Positions 29,807 through 38,246 of a stretch of 64,000 nt of DNA are shown here, piece after piece. Both the position numbers and the translations under genes were made by a program. The number at the start of each line of letters is the position of its first letter. Position 1 is the first letter of the stretch. Location of the stretch: NCBI RefSeq assembly GCF_022700675.1, contig NZ_CP062182.1:744001-808000 (forward strand), in the 5' to 3' direction. Source of the DNA: Acinetobacter sp. ASP199 (GTDB lineage Bacteria; Pseudomonadota; Gammaproteobacteria; Pseudomonadales; Moraxellaceae). The notes under the pieces are model-generated. The model worked only from the letters and a program-made list of their open reading frames with translations, had not been told where the DNA came from and did no database searches.

Positions 29807-30943
29807 TTAGAAACGGTAACCGATTTTCATACCATATGCCCAAGCATTGTTATCTTCAAATTCACCTACGTTTGATGTGCCAGTACGTGCAGTAGCATCA
29901 CCTAGCCATAAGTGTTTTACACCACCTGCAATAAAGTAATTAGCAGCTGGGCTGTATTGAGCACCTACACCTAAACTCCAGTAACCTTCAGTTGGGCCAA
30001 GTGTTGTTACAGGGTTACCTGCACCTGAGTCCCAACCGATAGAAGTAGATGCAGACCATTTATCTGAGAATTTATGGCCAACGCCTACATTTGCAGACCA
30101 TTGATCGTCTGAATAGTCAATAAGGTTATTGCCAGAAGCTGCATTTAAAAACTTTGGTGTGACCGCAAATTGATCCCAATGTGCCCAACGGATATTGGCA
30201 AAAGCTAAAGTGTTGGCTGCAACACCCGTTTGGAAATCAATGTTTACTGATTGCGGAGTTACAACTTCAGTGAGTGCATTTGGTCGTTGAATTGCGCCAA
30301 ACCCAAAAGTTTCAGTTGTATCGAGTTCATGTTTGATTTCTGAACGATAGGTAACAGCCGCTTTTAATGCGATTTCAGGAATTTGATAAGCAAAACCAGC
30401 AAGCCAACCGTATGCTTCATCTTCTTTTAAATTAATGTCGTAACTGCCAAGTTTAGAAGTACCACCGTATGCAAGTCCACGTAAAGATACTGTGCCTTGT
30501 ACAGTTTGCCAAACAGGACCCGCGTAGAAATTCCAGTTTTCTGTAGGTTGATAACCAATTAAGGCAGTTAAATTTTGGGTTTTAACTTCTACTGAAGTGC
30601 CTTCACCATTGCTACCGAATGAAAGTGTAGAAGCATCATATTGAGCATCTGCACCATAGGGTTGATCATAGATCAGACCTAATGAAATTTTATCTGTTGC
30701 TTGTACTTTTATTGCTGCATTGACAAAGTAGTAGTCTTCACCCATATCATCGATATTTTCATTGATGATTTTAGATTTACCTTTGACGTCAGGATCTAAA
30801 ACAGAAATACCCGCTTCAGCATAATTACCTGGTTGCAAGAATGCCTGAATTGACTGTCCTGAGCGGTCTAAACCTGCTGCAAAAACTGCTGTAGCTGGAA
30901 GGGTTGCAAGTAAAATTGCAGTAGAAATTGGCTTAAGTTTCAT
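29807..30943 (-). CDS. FadL/OmpP1-family outer-membrane protein, paralogue 2
   Basis: 378 residues, with a signal peptide (M-K-L-K-P-I-S-T-A-I-L-L...) ending A-V-F-A-A, then L-D-R-S-G-Q-S-I-Q-A-F-L-Q-P-G-N-Y. The conserved strands I-S-L-G-L-I-Y-D-Q-P-Y-G-A and T-T-L-G-P-T-E-G-Y-W-S-L-G are shared with paralogue 3. It ends with aromatic Phe (K-I-G-Y-R-F). It is shorter in the plug/loop region than paralogue 1. It has its own terminator and its own AT-rich upstream region, so the three genes are probably separately transcribed. IS30 copy 2 sits 280 bases upstream of its start. Confidence 0.9.
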   Translation of the reverse strand: MKLKPISTAILLATLPATAVFAAGLDRSGQSIQAFLQPGNYAEAGISVLDPDVKGKSKIINENIDDMGEDYYFVNAAIKVQATDKISLGLIYDQPYGADAQYDASTLSFGSNGEGTSVEVKTQNLTALIGYQPTENWNFYAGPVWQTVQGTVSLRGLAYGGTSKLGSYDINLKEDEAYGWLAGFAYQIPEIALKAAVTYRSEIKHELDTTETFGFGAIQRPNALTEVVTPQSVNIDFQTGVAANTLAFANIRWAHWDQFAVTPKFLNAASGNNLIDYSDDQWSANVGVGHKFSDKWSASTSIGWDSGAGNPVTTLGPTEGYWSLGVGAQYSPAANYFIAGGVKHLWLGDATARTGTSNVGEFEDNNAWAYGMKIGYRF

Positions 30944-31223
30944 GGTTCTTCCCTGAAATGTTGCATAAACATAATAAAAAGTTGTGGAAAAGTAACATAA
31001 AATTAAAAAGAGTAAATGCTCAGGTTCGATGAAGATTTGAACTGAGTAGTAATTAAAATAGAATCATTTAGAGTTTTTGTACTAAAAATACTAGGTTAAA
31101 TATGTGAATTAAATAGTATTTTAGTTATGTGGATTGGCTAAAATGACAAATAAATTATCTAAAAACTAAGTGATGTTTAAATCGTCAAATAGTTTACAAG
31201 TGTATAAAAATAATATTTGAATT
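30944..31223. other. AT-rich region upstream of FadL-like paralogue 2
   Basis: About 280 bases, very AT-rich, between the start of paralogue 2 and IS30 copy 2. It should hold the promoter of paralogue 2. No other structure seen. Confidence 0.4.
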
Positions 31224-32295
31224 CGCAGATTCAAATACCAAGTGCGACATATTTGTAGTTAGTTGAAAAAGTTAGGTGTATTAAAATCATTAGACTTTTT
31301 TCAACTCGCAATTGGAAAGCACCCAATGAAGCAATACACCCAACTTTCTCAAGATGAAAGATACGAAATTTATGCTGCTTTGAAAAGCAAATCTTCAATC
31401 TCTACCCTTGCCAGGGAGCTTGGACGTTCTCGATCAACCCTTTATCGTGAGATCAAAAGAAATACTGGAAAACGTGGATATCGAGCTCAACAGGCAGAGA
31501 AATTTTCAAGTCAAAGACGATATCGATCCTCTTCACAAATGACAGATTTTGCTCTCGTTTATATTCGTTATCTGATTGGCTTAGATTGGTCTCCTGAGCA
31601 AATTTCAGGTGCTTTAACACAACGAGGTTGGCTTGATGTGCCTTCACATGAATGGATTTATCAGTATGTTTATCTAGATAAATCTAAAGGTGGTAAGCTC
31701 CACCTTCATTTAAGGCATCAAAAGAAATATCGTAAACGAGGTTATAAAAATACAGACCGTAGAGGCCAACTCGTTGATAGAACAAGTATTCACTGTCGCG
31801 ATGAGGTCGTCGAGAAACGTCAACGCCTAGGTGATTTTGAAGGTGATACCGTGATAGGCAAGAATCACAAGGGGGCATTATTAACTCTGGTTGAGCGCAA
31901 AAGCTTGTATGTACATATCGTTCATTTGGGACAAACTAGAACCACAACTAAAACGATTTCGTGTGCTTTAGCATGTTTGCGCAGCAGTCATGCCTACAGT
32001 GTAACCTTTGATAATGGTAAGGAGTTCTCCGAGCACCGGCGGATAACGGAAGCAGGGATAGAGACGTACTTTGCAGATCCATACAAGTCGATTCAACGAG
32101 CCAGAAATGAAAATACCAATGGTCTGATCAGGCAATATCTGCCAAAATCATCTTCGTTTGATGAAGTGTCAAATGAACAAATAGAGCAGATAGAATTTGC
32201 TCTCAATCATCGCCCTAGAAAAACACTAGGCTGGTATACGCCTAGTGAAGTTATGGCTGGTTTTTATACTGTTGCACTTGCTGCTTGAATCCGCC
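31224..32295 (+). mobile_element. IS30-family insertion sequence, copy 2 (1072 bp)
   Basis: Same element as copies 1 and 3. It begins CGCAGATTCAAATACCAAG and ends with GCTGCTTGAATCCGCC. It is flanked by the 3-bp direct repeat ATT (31221-31223 and 32296-32298). It lies between FadL-like paralogues 2 and 3 and stops just before the terminator of paralogue 3, so it breaks no gene. Confidence 0.95.
31326..32288 (+). CDS. IS30-family transposase (copy 2)
   Basis: The 320-residue protein is the same as that of copy 1, with intact N-terminal helix-turn-helix and DDE core. An in-frame TTG at 31263 would add 21 residues. Its direction is opposite to copy 1 and the same as copy 3. Confidence 0.93.
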   Translation: MKQYTQLSQDERYEIYAALKSKSSISTLARELGRSRSTLYREIKRNTGKRGYRAQQAEKFSSQRRYRSSSQMTDFALVYIRYLIGLDWSPEQISGALTQRGWLDVPSHEWIYQYVYLDKSKGGKLHLHLRHQKKYRKRGYKNTDRRGQLVDRTSIHCRDEVVEKRQRLGDFEGDTVIGKNHKGALLTLVERKSLYVHIVHLGQTRTTTKTISCALACLRSSHAYSVTFDNGKEFSEHRRITEAGIETYFADPYKSIQRARNENTNGLIRQYLPKSSSFDEVSNEQIEQIEFALNHRPRKTLGWYTPSEVMAGFYTVALAA

Positions 32296-32302
32296 ATTAT
32301 AA

Positions 32303-32326
32303 AAAAACCACCCGAAGGTGGTTTTT
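32303..32326 (-). terminator. Terminator after FadL-like paralogue 3
   Basis: Stem AAAAACCACC and its complement with loop CGAA (a stable tetraloop) and a T run on the minus strand. It is separated from the IS30 right end by only a few bases. Confidence 0.88.
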
Positions 32327-32343
32327 ATCTAGAGATTCTAGAT

Positions 32344-33633
32344 TTAGAAGCGGTAACCAATTTTTAAACCATAACCAATAGCATTATTGTCTTCAAAATC
32401 ACCAACATCAGGGTTAGCTACAGTAAGTGCAGTGGCATCACCCAGCCAGAAGTATTTCACGCCACCAGCAATAAAGGTAGTTGGAGTAGGGCTATATTGA
32501 AGACCTAAGCCAACATTCCAATAGCCTTCCGTTGGTCCAAGTGTTGTCACTGGATTGCCAGCACCAGAATCCCAGCCTACTGAGACATTGCCAGCCCATT
32601 TTTCGCTAAATTTACGACCTACACCTGTAGTGACAGTCCATTGATCTTTATTATATTCGACTAAATTACCACCTTCTAGACTTGCTAAAGTGTTAGCCAA
32701 AGCTGGCTGACCAATTGCAGTTGCTTGATCTGCATAACCTGCTAAGCCATCTAAGGTATTACCGAAAGCATTTGGACGGATTTCAAAGCCATCCCAATTT
32801 ACCCAGCGGACATTTAAGAAAGCTACGGTATCAGCCATAATGCCCGATTGAAGATCGAGGTTTACTGATTGCGGCGTAGTGACATTAGTTTTACCGTTTA
32901 CGATTGCTGGTAGCGGTAAAATTTGAGTACCAACACCTGGAATAGTAACTGGTAAGCCAGCAGGTAAACCAGTTTCAGTAGTATCTAATTCATGTTCAAT
33001 TTCAGAGCGATAAGTTAATGAAGCTTTAAGCGCAATATCAGGAATTTGGAAGGCTAAACCTGCGGCCCAGCCTAATTCACTATCCTTTTTCATATTTGCA
33101 TCGTATCCACTTAATGCAGAGTAAGCAGCCCCTCGTAAGCTCACTTCACCTTTTGCTTCTTGATATACAGGACCTGCATAAAAATTCCAGTTCTCATTTG
33201 GTTGGAATCCAAGTAGCATTGTTAGATTTTGAGTATGGACTTCAGCTTCTGTGCCTTCGCCACCCGCTGAAAAAGCTGACCAAGCCCCACGTGCTTCATA
33301 TTCTGCTTTAGCGCCAAATGGTTGATCATATAAAAGACCAAAAGAGAAGTTATCTGTCAGTTGTAATTTAAGAGCAGCTGTTGGGAAATAATAAGAACTT
33401 GCCATATCTCCACTAGATTGAGGAGCTGCACCTGGGATAGGACCAAGTCCATTTAATTGATTATTAGTACCAGAAACATCAGCATCTAAAACAGAAAACC
33501 CCGCTTCAAAGTAGTTACCTGGTTGCAAAAATGCTGCAATTGACTGGCCAGAACGATCCATAGCTGCAGCAAACGCGCCTGTCATTGGTAACGTTGCTAA
33601 AATCATTGCTGTACTAAGCGTTTTTAATTTCAT
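32344..33633 (-). CDS. FadL/OmpP1-family outer-membrane protein, paralogue 3
   Basis: 429 residues. Signal peptide ending A-F-A-A, then M-D-R-S-G-Q-S-I-A-A-F-L-Q-P-G-N-Y-F-E-A-G. It shares long blocks with paralogue 2 (N-W-N-F-Y-A-G-P-V, P-V-T-T-L-G-P-T-E-G-Y-W) but has an insertion of about 40 residues before the last third, rich in Gly, Ala and Asn. It has a C-terminal Phe as in other barrels. It forms, with the two genes downstream, a series of three diverged duplicates. Substrate unknown. Confidence 0.9.
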   Translation of the reverse strand: MKLKTLSTAMILATLPMTGAFAAAMDRSGQSIAAFLQPGNYFEAGFSVLDADVSGTNNQLNGLGPIPGAAPQSSGDMASSYYFPTAALKLQLTDNFSFGLLYDQPFGAKAEYEARGAWSAFSAGGEGTEAEVHTQNLTMLLGFQPNENWNFYAGPVYQEAKGEVSLRGAAYSALSGYDANMKKDSELGWAAGLAFQIPDIALKASLTYRSEIEHELDTTETGLPAGLPVTIPGVGTQILPLPAIVNGKTNVTTPQSVNLDLQSGIMADTVAFLNVRWVNWDGFEIRPNAFGNTLDGLAGYADQATAIGQPALANTLASLEGGNLVEYNKDQWTVTTGVGRKFSEKWAGNVSVGWDSGAGNPVTTLGPTEGYWNVGLGLQYSPTPTTFIAGGVKYFWLGDATALTVANPDVGDFEDNNAIGYGLKIGYRF

Positions 33634-33979
33634 TCTTCATCTTCCCTTGAGGTACAAATTGGGGTTTTAAAACATTTATTCGGTATGAGCTTGGTATTGT
33701 TTTTGGAGTCATTCCTATGCCTTCAATGGCTGATTTGTTACTCCATGTGACAAAAATAACACAATATAAAAAAGAGTAAATGCTCTAGTTTGAATGAGTA
33801 GTTCAAAAAAACATCAAATTAGAGTAAAAATACTAATTGAAAAGTAATGTAAGGATATAAGCTTTTGAAATTTAAAAATTTAATTAAAGATAGGGAAATA
33901 GTAAAAAAATGAAAAAAATATAAATATATTGAATTATTGCTTAAATTTTTTGTTAATTAGTTCACATATTTGAAATATG
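33634..33979. other. AT-rich region upstream of FadL-like paralogue 3
   Basis: About 345 bases with no gene, rich in A/T runs. It probably carries the promoter of paralogue 3 on the minus strand and the 3-prime flank of tRNA-Arg. Confidence 0.4.
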
Positions 33980-34052
33980 TGCGCCCTGCGGGACTCGAAC
34001 CCACGTCGGTCGCTTAGGAGGCAACTGCTCTATCCAGTTAAGCTAAGGGCGC
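33980..34052 (-). tRNA. tRNA-Arg, anticodon CCU
   Basis: The minus strand folds as a full cloverleaf of 73 bases. The acceptor GCGCCCT pairs with AGGGCGC, the D stem is GCTT/GAGC, and the anticodon stem GTTGC/GCGAC carries loop CTCCTAA (anticodon CCT in DNA). The T stem is GTGGG/CCCGC with loop TTCGAGT, and the discriminator base is A. The CCA end is not encoded (the next bases are CAT) and must be added after transcription. Decodes AGG. No integrase or attachment-site repeat is visible nearby. Confidence 0.95.
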
Positions 34053-34142
34053 AAAACGATCCCTAATCTACTCCAAAAAAGACGAAAAAAAAAGTTATTG
34101 CCGAAGCAATAACTTTAAAAAATAGTCAATTAAAACGTTTTA

Positions 34143-35495
34143 TCAATTCTTGGTCTGGAGCAGTTTAAACAGGATAAACATGATCACCACCCAAATCGGC
34201 AGCATGTATACTGATTCCTGGAAGCCCTGAGTCCACATAATGTAAAGAATAGTCGCAATAAAGCCCAATACAAGTACGTTACTTGCTGGAGACCAAAGTG
34301 CTGGAAATTTGGTTTTTTCCCCAACTTTTTTAATTGCCTGAATAAACTTGAAATGTGTCATCGAAATCATTGCCCAGTTCAATACCAATGCCCCGACCAC
34401 GATATAAATCAGATGGCTCAGCGCATCTTCAGGAACGAAGTAGTTCAATAATACACAGCCAAAAATCAGCAGGGCAGAGAATAGCACGGCAGGAATAGGA
34501 ACCCCTTGCTTATTCACCTTATTAAAGATTTTGGGTGCATTACCTTGCTGTGCCAGACCGTAAAGCATACGGCTATTCGCATACATACCACTGTTATATA
34601 CAGACAGTGCAGCAGTTAGAATAATAAAGTTTAATAGGTGGGCTGCCCAGTCAATACCGAGCTGACTGAAGATCATTACGAATGGACTTTTATCCAGACC
34701 GCCGAGTTCCAACTGATTCCAAGGCACTAATGATAACAAGATGGTCAACGCACCGACATAGAAAATCAGAATACGGAAAACAACCTGGTTAATCGCTTTA
34801 GGAATAGTCTTTTCCGGATTCTCCGCTTCTGCTGCTGCCATACCAATCAGTTCAATCCCGCCAAAGGCGAACATGAGGAAGGCCAGCATGAAGAATAAAC
34901 CTTCAAAGCCATTCGGGAAGAAGCCACCTGCAGTCCATAAATTGCTAAAAGATGCGGTAGATGAAGCATCTGCAGTCAGGATCAGGTATAAACCAAAGAC
35001 AATCATCGAGATGACCGCAGTCACTTTAATGATTGAAAGCCAGAACTCTGATTCACCGTAGAATTTCACATTGCCGAGGTTGACCAGGGTAATCACAATG
35101 AAGAAAAACAGCACCGATGCCCAGGCAGGAATATGTGGCCACCAGTAGTTAATATATTTTGCGACAGCGGTAAGCTCGGTCATTGCGACCAGGATATACA
35201 GGATCCAGTAGTTCCAGCCCGCGAGGAAACCAGGGAATTTACCCCAATATTTATAAGCAAAATGGCTGAAAGAACCTGCAACAGGTTCATGAACAATCAT
35301 TTCACCCAATTGACGCATAATAAGGAAAGCAATTAAGCCACCAATGGCATAGCCCAGAATAATCGAAGGACCAGCGGATTGGATCACCTGTGCGGAACCT
35401 AAGAATAAGCCTGTGCCAATTGCACCGCCCATGGCGATCAACTGAATATGACGGTTCTTTAAGCCACGCTGAAGTTGTGAAGACTCGTTATTCAA
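34143..35495 (-). CDS. Amino-acid permease of the APC/AAT family
   Basis: Twelve-helix secondary transporter for amino acids. The N-terminal L-K-N-R-H-I-Q-L-I-A-M-G-G-A-I-G-T-G-L-F is the AAT-family signature, and A-A-E-A-E-N-P-E-K-T-I-P-K-A-I appears after helix 6. 450 residues. It resembles ProY, AroP or GabP-type permeases, and the substrate cannot be chosen by eye. The start appears to be TTG at 35495. A better start is not obvious. Confidence 0.9.
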   Translation of the reverse strand: MNNESSQLQRGLKNRHIQLIAMGGAIGTGLFLGSAQVIQSAGPSIILGYAIGGLIAFLIMRQLGEMIVHEPVAGSFSHFAYKYWGKFPGFLAGWNYWILYILVAMTELTAVAKYINYWWPHIPAWASVLFFFIVITLVNLGNVKFYGESEFWLSIIKVTAVISMIVFGLYLILTADASSTASFSNLWTAGGFFPNGFEGLFFMLAFLMFAFGGIELIGMAAAEAENPEKTIPKAINQVVFRILIFYVGALTILLSLVPWNQLELGGLDKSPFVMIFSQLGIDWAAHLLNFIILTAALSVYNSGMYANSRMLYGLAQQGNAPKIFNKVNKQGVPIPAVLFSALLIFGCVLLNYFVPEDALSHLIYIVVGALVLNWAMISMTHFKFIQAIKKVGEKTKFPALWSPASNVLVLGFIATILYIMWTQGFQESVYMLPIWVVIMFILFKLLQTKN

Positions 35496-35827
35496 AGTAT
35501 TCAGCCCGACAATGTAAAAATAAGTTGAAAGATTGTAATTGATCAGTCAAAAGAAGCCTAGTAGAAGCCTTGAATGAAAAATTATTATCAGATTAATAAA
35601 AAATTATTATAAAAATAAATTAAATAAAAGATAAATGAATCAATATATTAATTTTATTGAATCTGATATTCCTCATCGAATACTAAAAAGACAGCGGTTG
35701 TATATGTTGTTTTTTTATACAAAGGTCTTGCAGTCAATTTATCACGATATAAATATACTATACTCAAATTCAACCTCAGTTACATTGCATTTACAAAATA
35801 AAGATCAGACAAAGGAAGATAATAACG
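35496..35827. other. AT-rich region between the permease and prpF
   Basis: About 330 bases holding the divergent promoters of the permease and prpF genes. An 83-codon frame at 35635-35886 runs into prpF out of phase and has no ribosome-binding site, so I do not call it a gene. Confidence 0.4.
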
Positions 35828-37027
35828 ATGAGTTTTGCCCCGCAAATCAAGATTCCAGCTACCTATATGCGTGGCGGTACCAGTAAAGGTGTATTTTTCA
35901 AGCTGGAAGATCTTCCACCTGCAGCACAACAGCCGGGCAAAATCAGAGACCAGTTACTCTTACGTGTGATTGGTAGCCCAGATCCTTATGGCAAGCAGAT
36001 TGATGGGATGGGAGGAGCCAGTTCAAGTACCAGCAAAACGGTAATCCTGTCTAAAAGCCAGCGGCCTGATCATGACGTAGATTATCTGTTTGGACAGGTC
36101 GCAATTGACCGGCCTTTTGTCGACTGGAGTGGTAACTGCGGCAATCTCACGGCAGGTGTAGGTTCATTTGCAATTAGTAATGGTCTTGTAGATGCCTCTC
36201 GTATTCCGGAAAATGGTATCTGCACAGTCAGGATCTGGCAGGTAAATATCCAGAAAACCATTATTGCTCATGTCCCGATCGTAAATGGACAGGTACAGGA
36301 ACTGGGTGACTTTGAGCTGGATGGCGTTACCTTCCCAGCGGCTGAAGTTCAGATCGAGTTTCTGGATCCTGCCGATGATGATGCCGAGGGTGGAACCATG
36401 TTCCCGACAGGTCATTTGGTCGATCAGCTGGTTGTTCCAGAATACGGCACTTTCGAAGCAACTTTGATCAATGCGGGTATTCCGACAATTTTCCTGAAAG
36501 CTGAAGACCTGGGTTATCAAGGTACTGAATTACAGGAAGATATTAATAGTGATCCGGACGCACTGGCTAAATTTGAAACCATTCGTGCTTATGGTGCATT
36601 AAAAATGGGGCTGATTTCAGATATTACTGAAGCAGCTCAACGTCAGCATACGCCGAAAATTGCTTTTGTATCTCAACCTAAAGCCTATGTATCTTCAGGT
36701 GGTAAAGCGATCACCGAATTAGATACCGATGTGCTGGTACGTGCCTTATCAATGGGCAAGCTACATCATGCCATGATGGGAACTGTTGCGGTTTCGATTG
36801 GCACTGCAGCTGCGATTCCAGGAACATTGGTAAATCTGGCCGCAGGTGGCGGGGAGCGTGAAGCGGTGCGTTTTGGTCATCCATCAGGGACTTTACGCGT
36901 GGGTGCGCAAGCTACTCAGGAAAATGGTGAATGGAAAGTGAAGAAAGCTATCATGAGCCGTAGTGCACGTGTACTGATGGAAGGCTGGGTACGTGTGCCT
37001 GCGGATGTACTCATAGAGCAAAACTGA
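35828..37027 (+). CDS. prpF: 2-methylaconitate cis-trans isomerase PrpF
   Basis: Isomerase of the 2-methylcitrate cycle for propionate, working with AcnD. The N-terminal P-A-T-Y-M-R-G-G-T-S-K-G-V-F-F and D-G-M-G-G-A-S-S-S-T-S-K are family signatures, and W-S-G-N-C-G-N-L-T-A-G-V-G holds a catalytic cysteine. 399 residues, full length. AAGGA lies upstream of the ATG. No prpB, prpC or acnD gene is near it, so here it stands alone. A PrpF-like isomerase with another substrate is possible. Confidence 0.88.
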   Translation: MSFAPQIKIPATYMRGGTSKGVFFKLEDLPPAAQQPGKIRDQLLLRVIGSPDPYGKQIDGMGGASSSTSKTVILSKSQRPDHDVDYLFGQVAIDRPFVDWSGNCGNLTAGVGSFAISNGLVDASRIPENGICTVRIWQVNIQKTIIAHVPIVNGQVQELGDFELDGVTFPAAEVQIEFLDPADDDAEGGTMFPTGHLVDQLVVPEYGTFEATLINAGIPTIFLKAEDLGYQGTELQEDINSDPDALAKFETIRAYGALKMGLISDITEAAQRQHTPKIAFVSQPKAYVSSGGKAITELDTDVLVRALSMGKLHHAMMGTVAVSIGTAAAIPGTLVNLAAGGGEREAVRFGHPSGTLRVGAQATQENGEWKVKKAIMSRSARVLMEGWVRVPADVLIEQN

Positions 37028-37048
37028 TGTCTTGAGCATTATCTCTAT

Positions 37049-37078
37049 AAAAAACCATTGTCCGCACAATGGTTTTTT
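37049..37078 (+). terminator. Terminator after prpF
   Basis: 13-bp stem AAAAAACCATTGT and its complement with loop CCGC and a T run, 21 bases after the prpF stop codon. Confidence 0.92.
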
Positions 37079-37273
37079 ATATTCAGGTCAGCACATTTAA
37101 CTTTCCAAGCAGCATCTTCTTATTAAAAATGATCTGGTCACTGGATAGAGCAGAATGAATAGATGATTTCAAGCTGATAATTCAGGATATTTAGAGGTAC
37201 AATGCGGGAATAAAGCGGCAAGTTCCTTATTCTTGTCATCGAAAATATATTGAACAACCGATCTGAGGCGAAT

Positions 37274-38182
37274 GTGTCATCTACAACTGAGCTGTCAACC
37301 CATGCATTGACTCAAGCACAACATCGTATTCAACAGGACCTATTGACAGCATTAGATGCTTTTGCCATTCCTGAGCCGCTGAAATCAGCCGTACACCATG
37401 CAGTGATGCTGGGTGGAAAACGTGTACGTCCAGCCTTGTGTTATGCCACAGCCGCGCTTAAACCGAATCAAAATACTGCTGCTGTGCGTCGTGCTGCAGT
37501 CGCAATTGAGTTCATTCACTGCTATTCACTAGCGCATGATGACTTGCCATGTATGGACAATGACCTGTTGCGCCGTGGCCAGCCGACCTGTCATGCTGCC
37601 TTTGGTGAAGATACCGCATTGCTTGCTGGCGATATTTTGCAATCCATGGCATTTGAAATTTTAGGCAGTCGCCTGTTCGATCAGGGACCCGCAGTTGAAT
37701 CCGCGATTGTACTCAAACAGATGCAGATTCTGGCAACAGCATCTTCCAAGATGGTCAATGGTCAGGTTTTAGACCTGCAGTCTGAAGGGAAACGCATTGA
37801 TCAGGAAGCATTAGAAACCATTCATCGTAATAAGACCGGTGCACTGATTTCAGCAGCAATCATGATGGCAGCGGTGACTATTTTTGAAGGGACGGATCTG
37901 GCGATTCCGAAACTGCGTGAATTTGGTCAGGCGATTGGTCTGGCTTTCCAGGTGCAGGATGACATCCTGGATATCATTTCTGATACCGAAGTACTAGGAA
38001 AAACGGCAGGGAAGGATGAACAGGTAGAGAAATCGACTTATCCTGCGCTTATGGGACTTAAGCAGGCAAAACAGTATGCTGAGCAGTTGCATGATCAAGC
38101 CCTTAATGCTTTGGCTCATTTCGAAGGTCAGGCTGAAGAATTGACTCAGATTACACAGTTCTTGTTGCATCGCAAAAGTTAA
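37274..38182 (+). CDS. ispA: Polyprenyl (farnesyl) diphosphate synthase IspA
   Basis: Chain-elongating prenyltransferase making farnesyl diphosphate for quinones and undecaprenyl phosphate. The first Asp-rich motif H-D-D-L-P-C-M-D-N-D and the second D-D-I-L-D-I-I-S-D are present, plus G-G-K-R-V-R-P at the start of the catalytic fold. GTG at 37274 is preferred because GAGG lies five bases upstream. A TTG at 37250 would add eight residues without a ribosome-binding site. 302 residues, normal. Confidence 0.93.
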   Translation: MSSTTELSTHALTQAQHRIQQDLLTALDAFAIPEPLKSAVHHAVMLGGKRVRPALCYATAALKPNQNTAAVRRAAVAIEFIHCYSLAHDDLPCMDNDLLRRGQPTCHAAFGEDTALLAGDILQSMAFEILGSRLFDQGPAVESAIVLKQMQILATASSKMVNGQVLDLQSEGKRIDQEALETIHRNKTGALISAAIMMAAVTIFEGTDLAIPKLREFGQAIGLAFQVQDDILDIISDTEVLGKTAGKDEQVEKSTYPALMGLKQAKQYAEQLHDQALNALAHFEGQAEELTQITQFLLHRKS

Positions 38183-38204
38183 TTTTTATAGTGATGCAGC
38201 GCAT

Positions 38205-38233
38205 AAAAAAGAGGACATTTAGTCCTCTTTTTT
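38205..38233. terminator. Bidirectional terminator between ispA and putP
   Basis: Stem AAAAAAGAGGAC and its complement with a 5-base loop, T-rich on both strands. It lies between the two converging genes. Confidence 0.92.
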
Positions 38234-38246
38234 ATTTTAGCTCATT

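Noticed and set aside
33980..34052. tRNA-Arg as attachment site of an integrated element
   Set aside because: No integrase gene and no repeat of the tRNA 3-prime end were seen within the window.
35635..35886. 83-codon ORF before prpF
   Set aside because: No ribosome-binding site, overlaps prpF out of frame, composition follows the AT-rich intergenic DNA.
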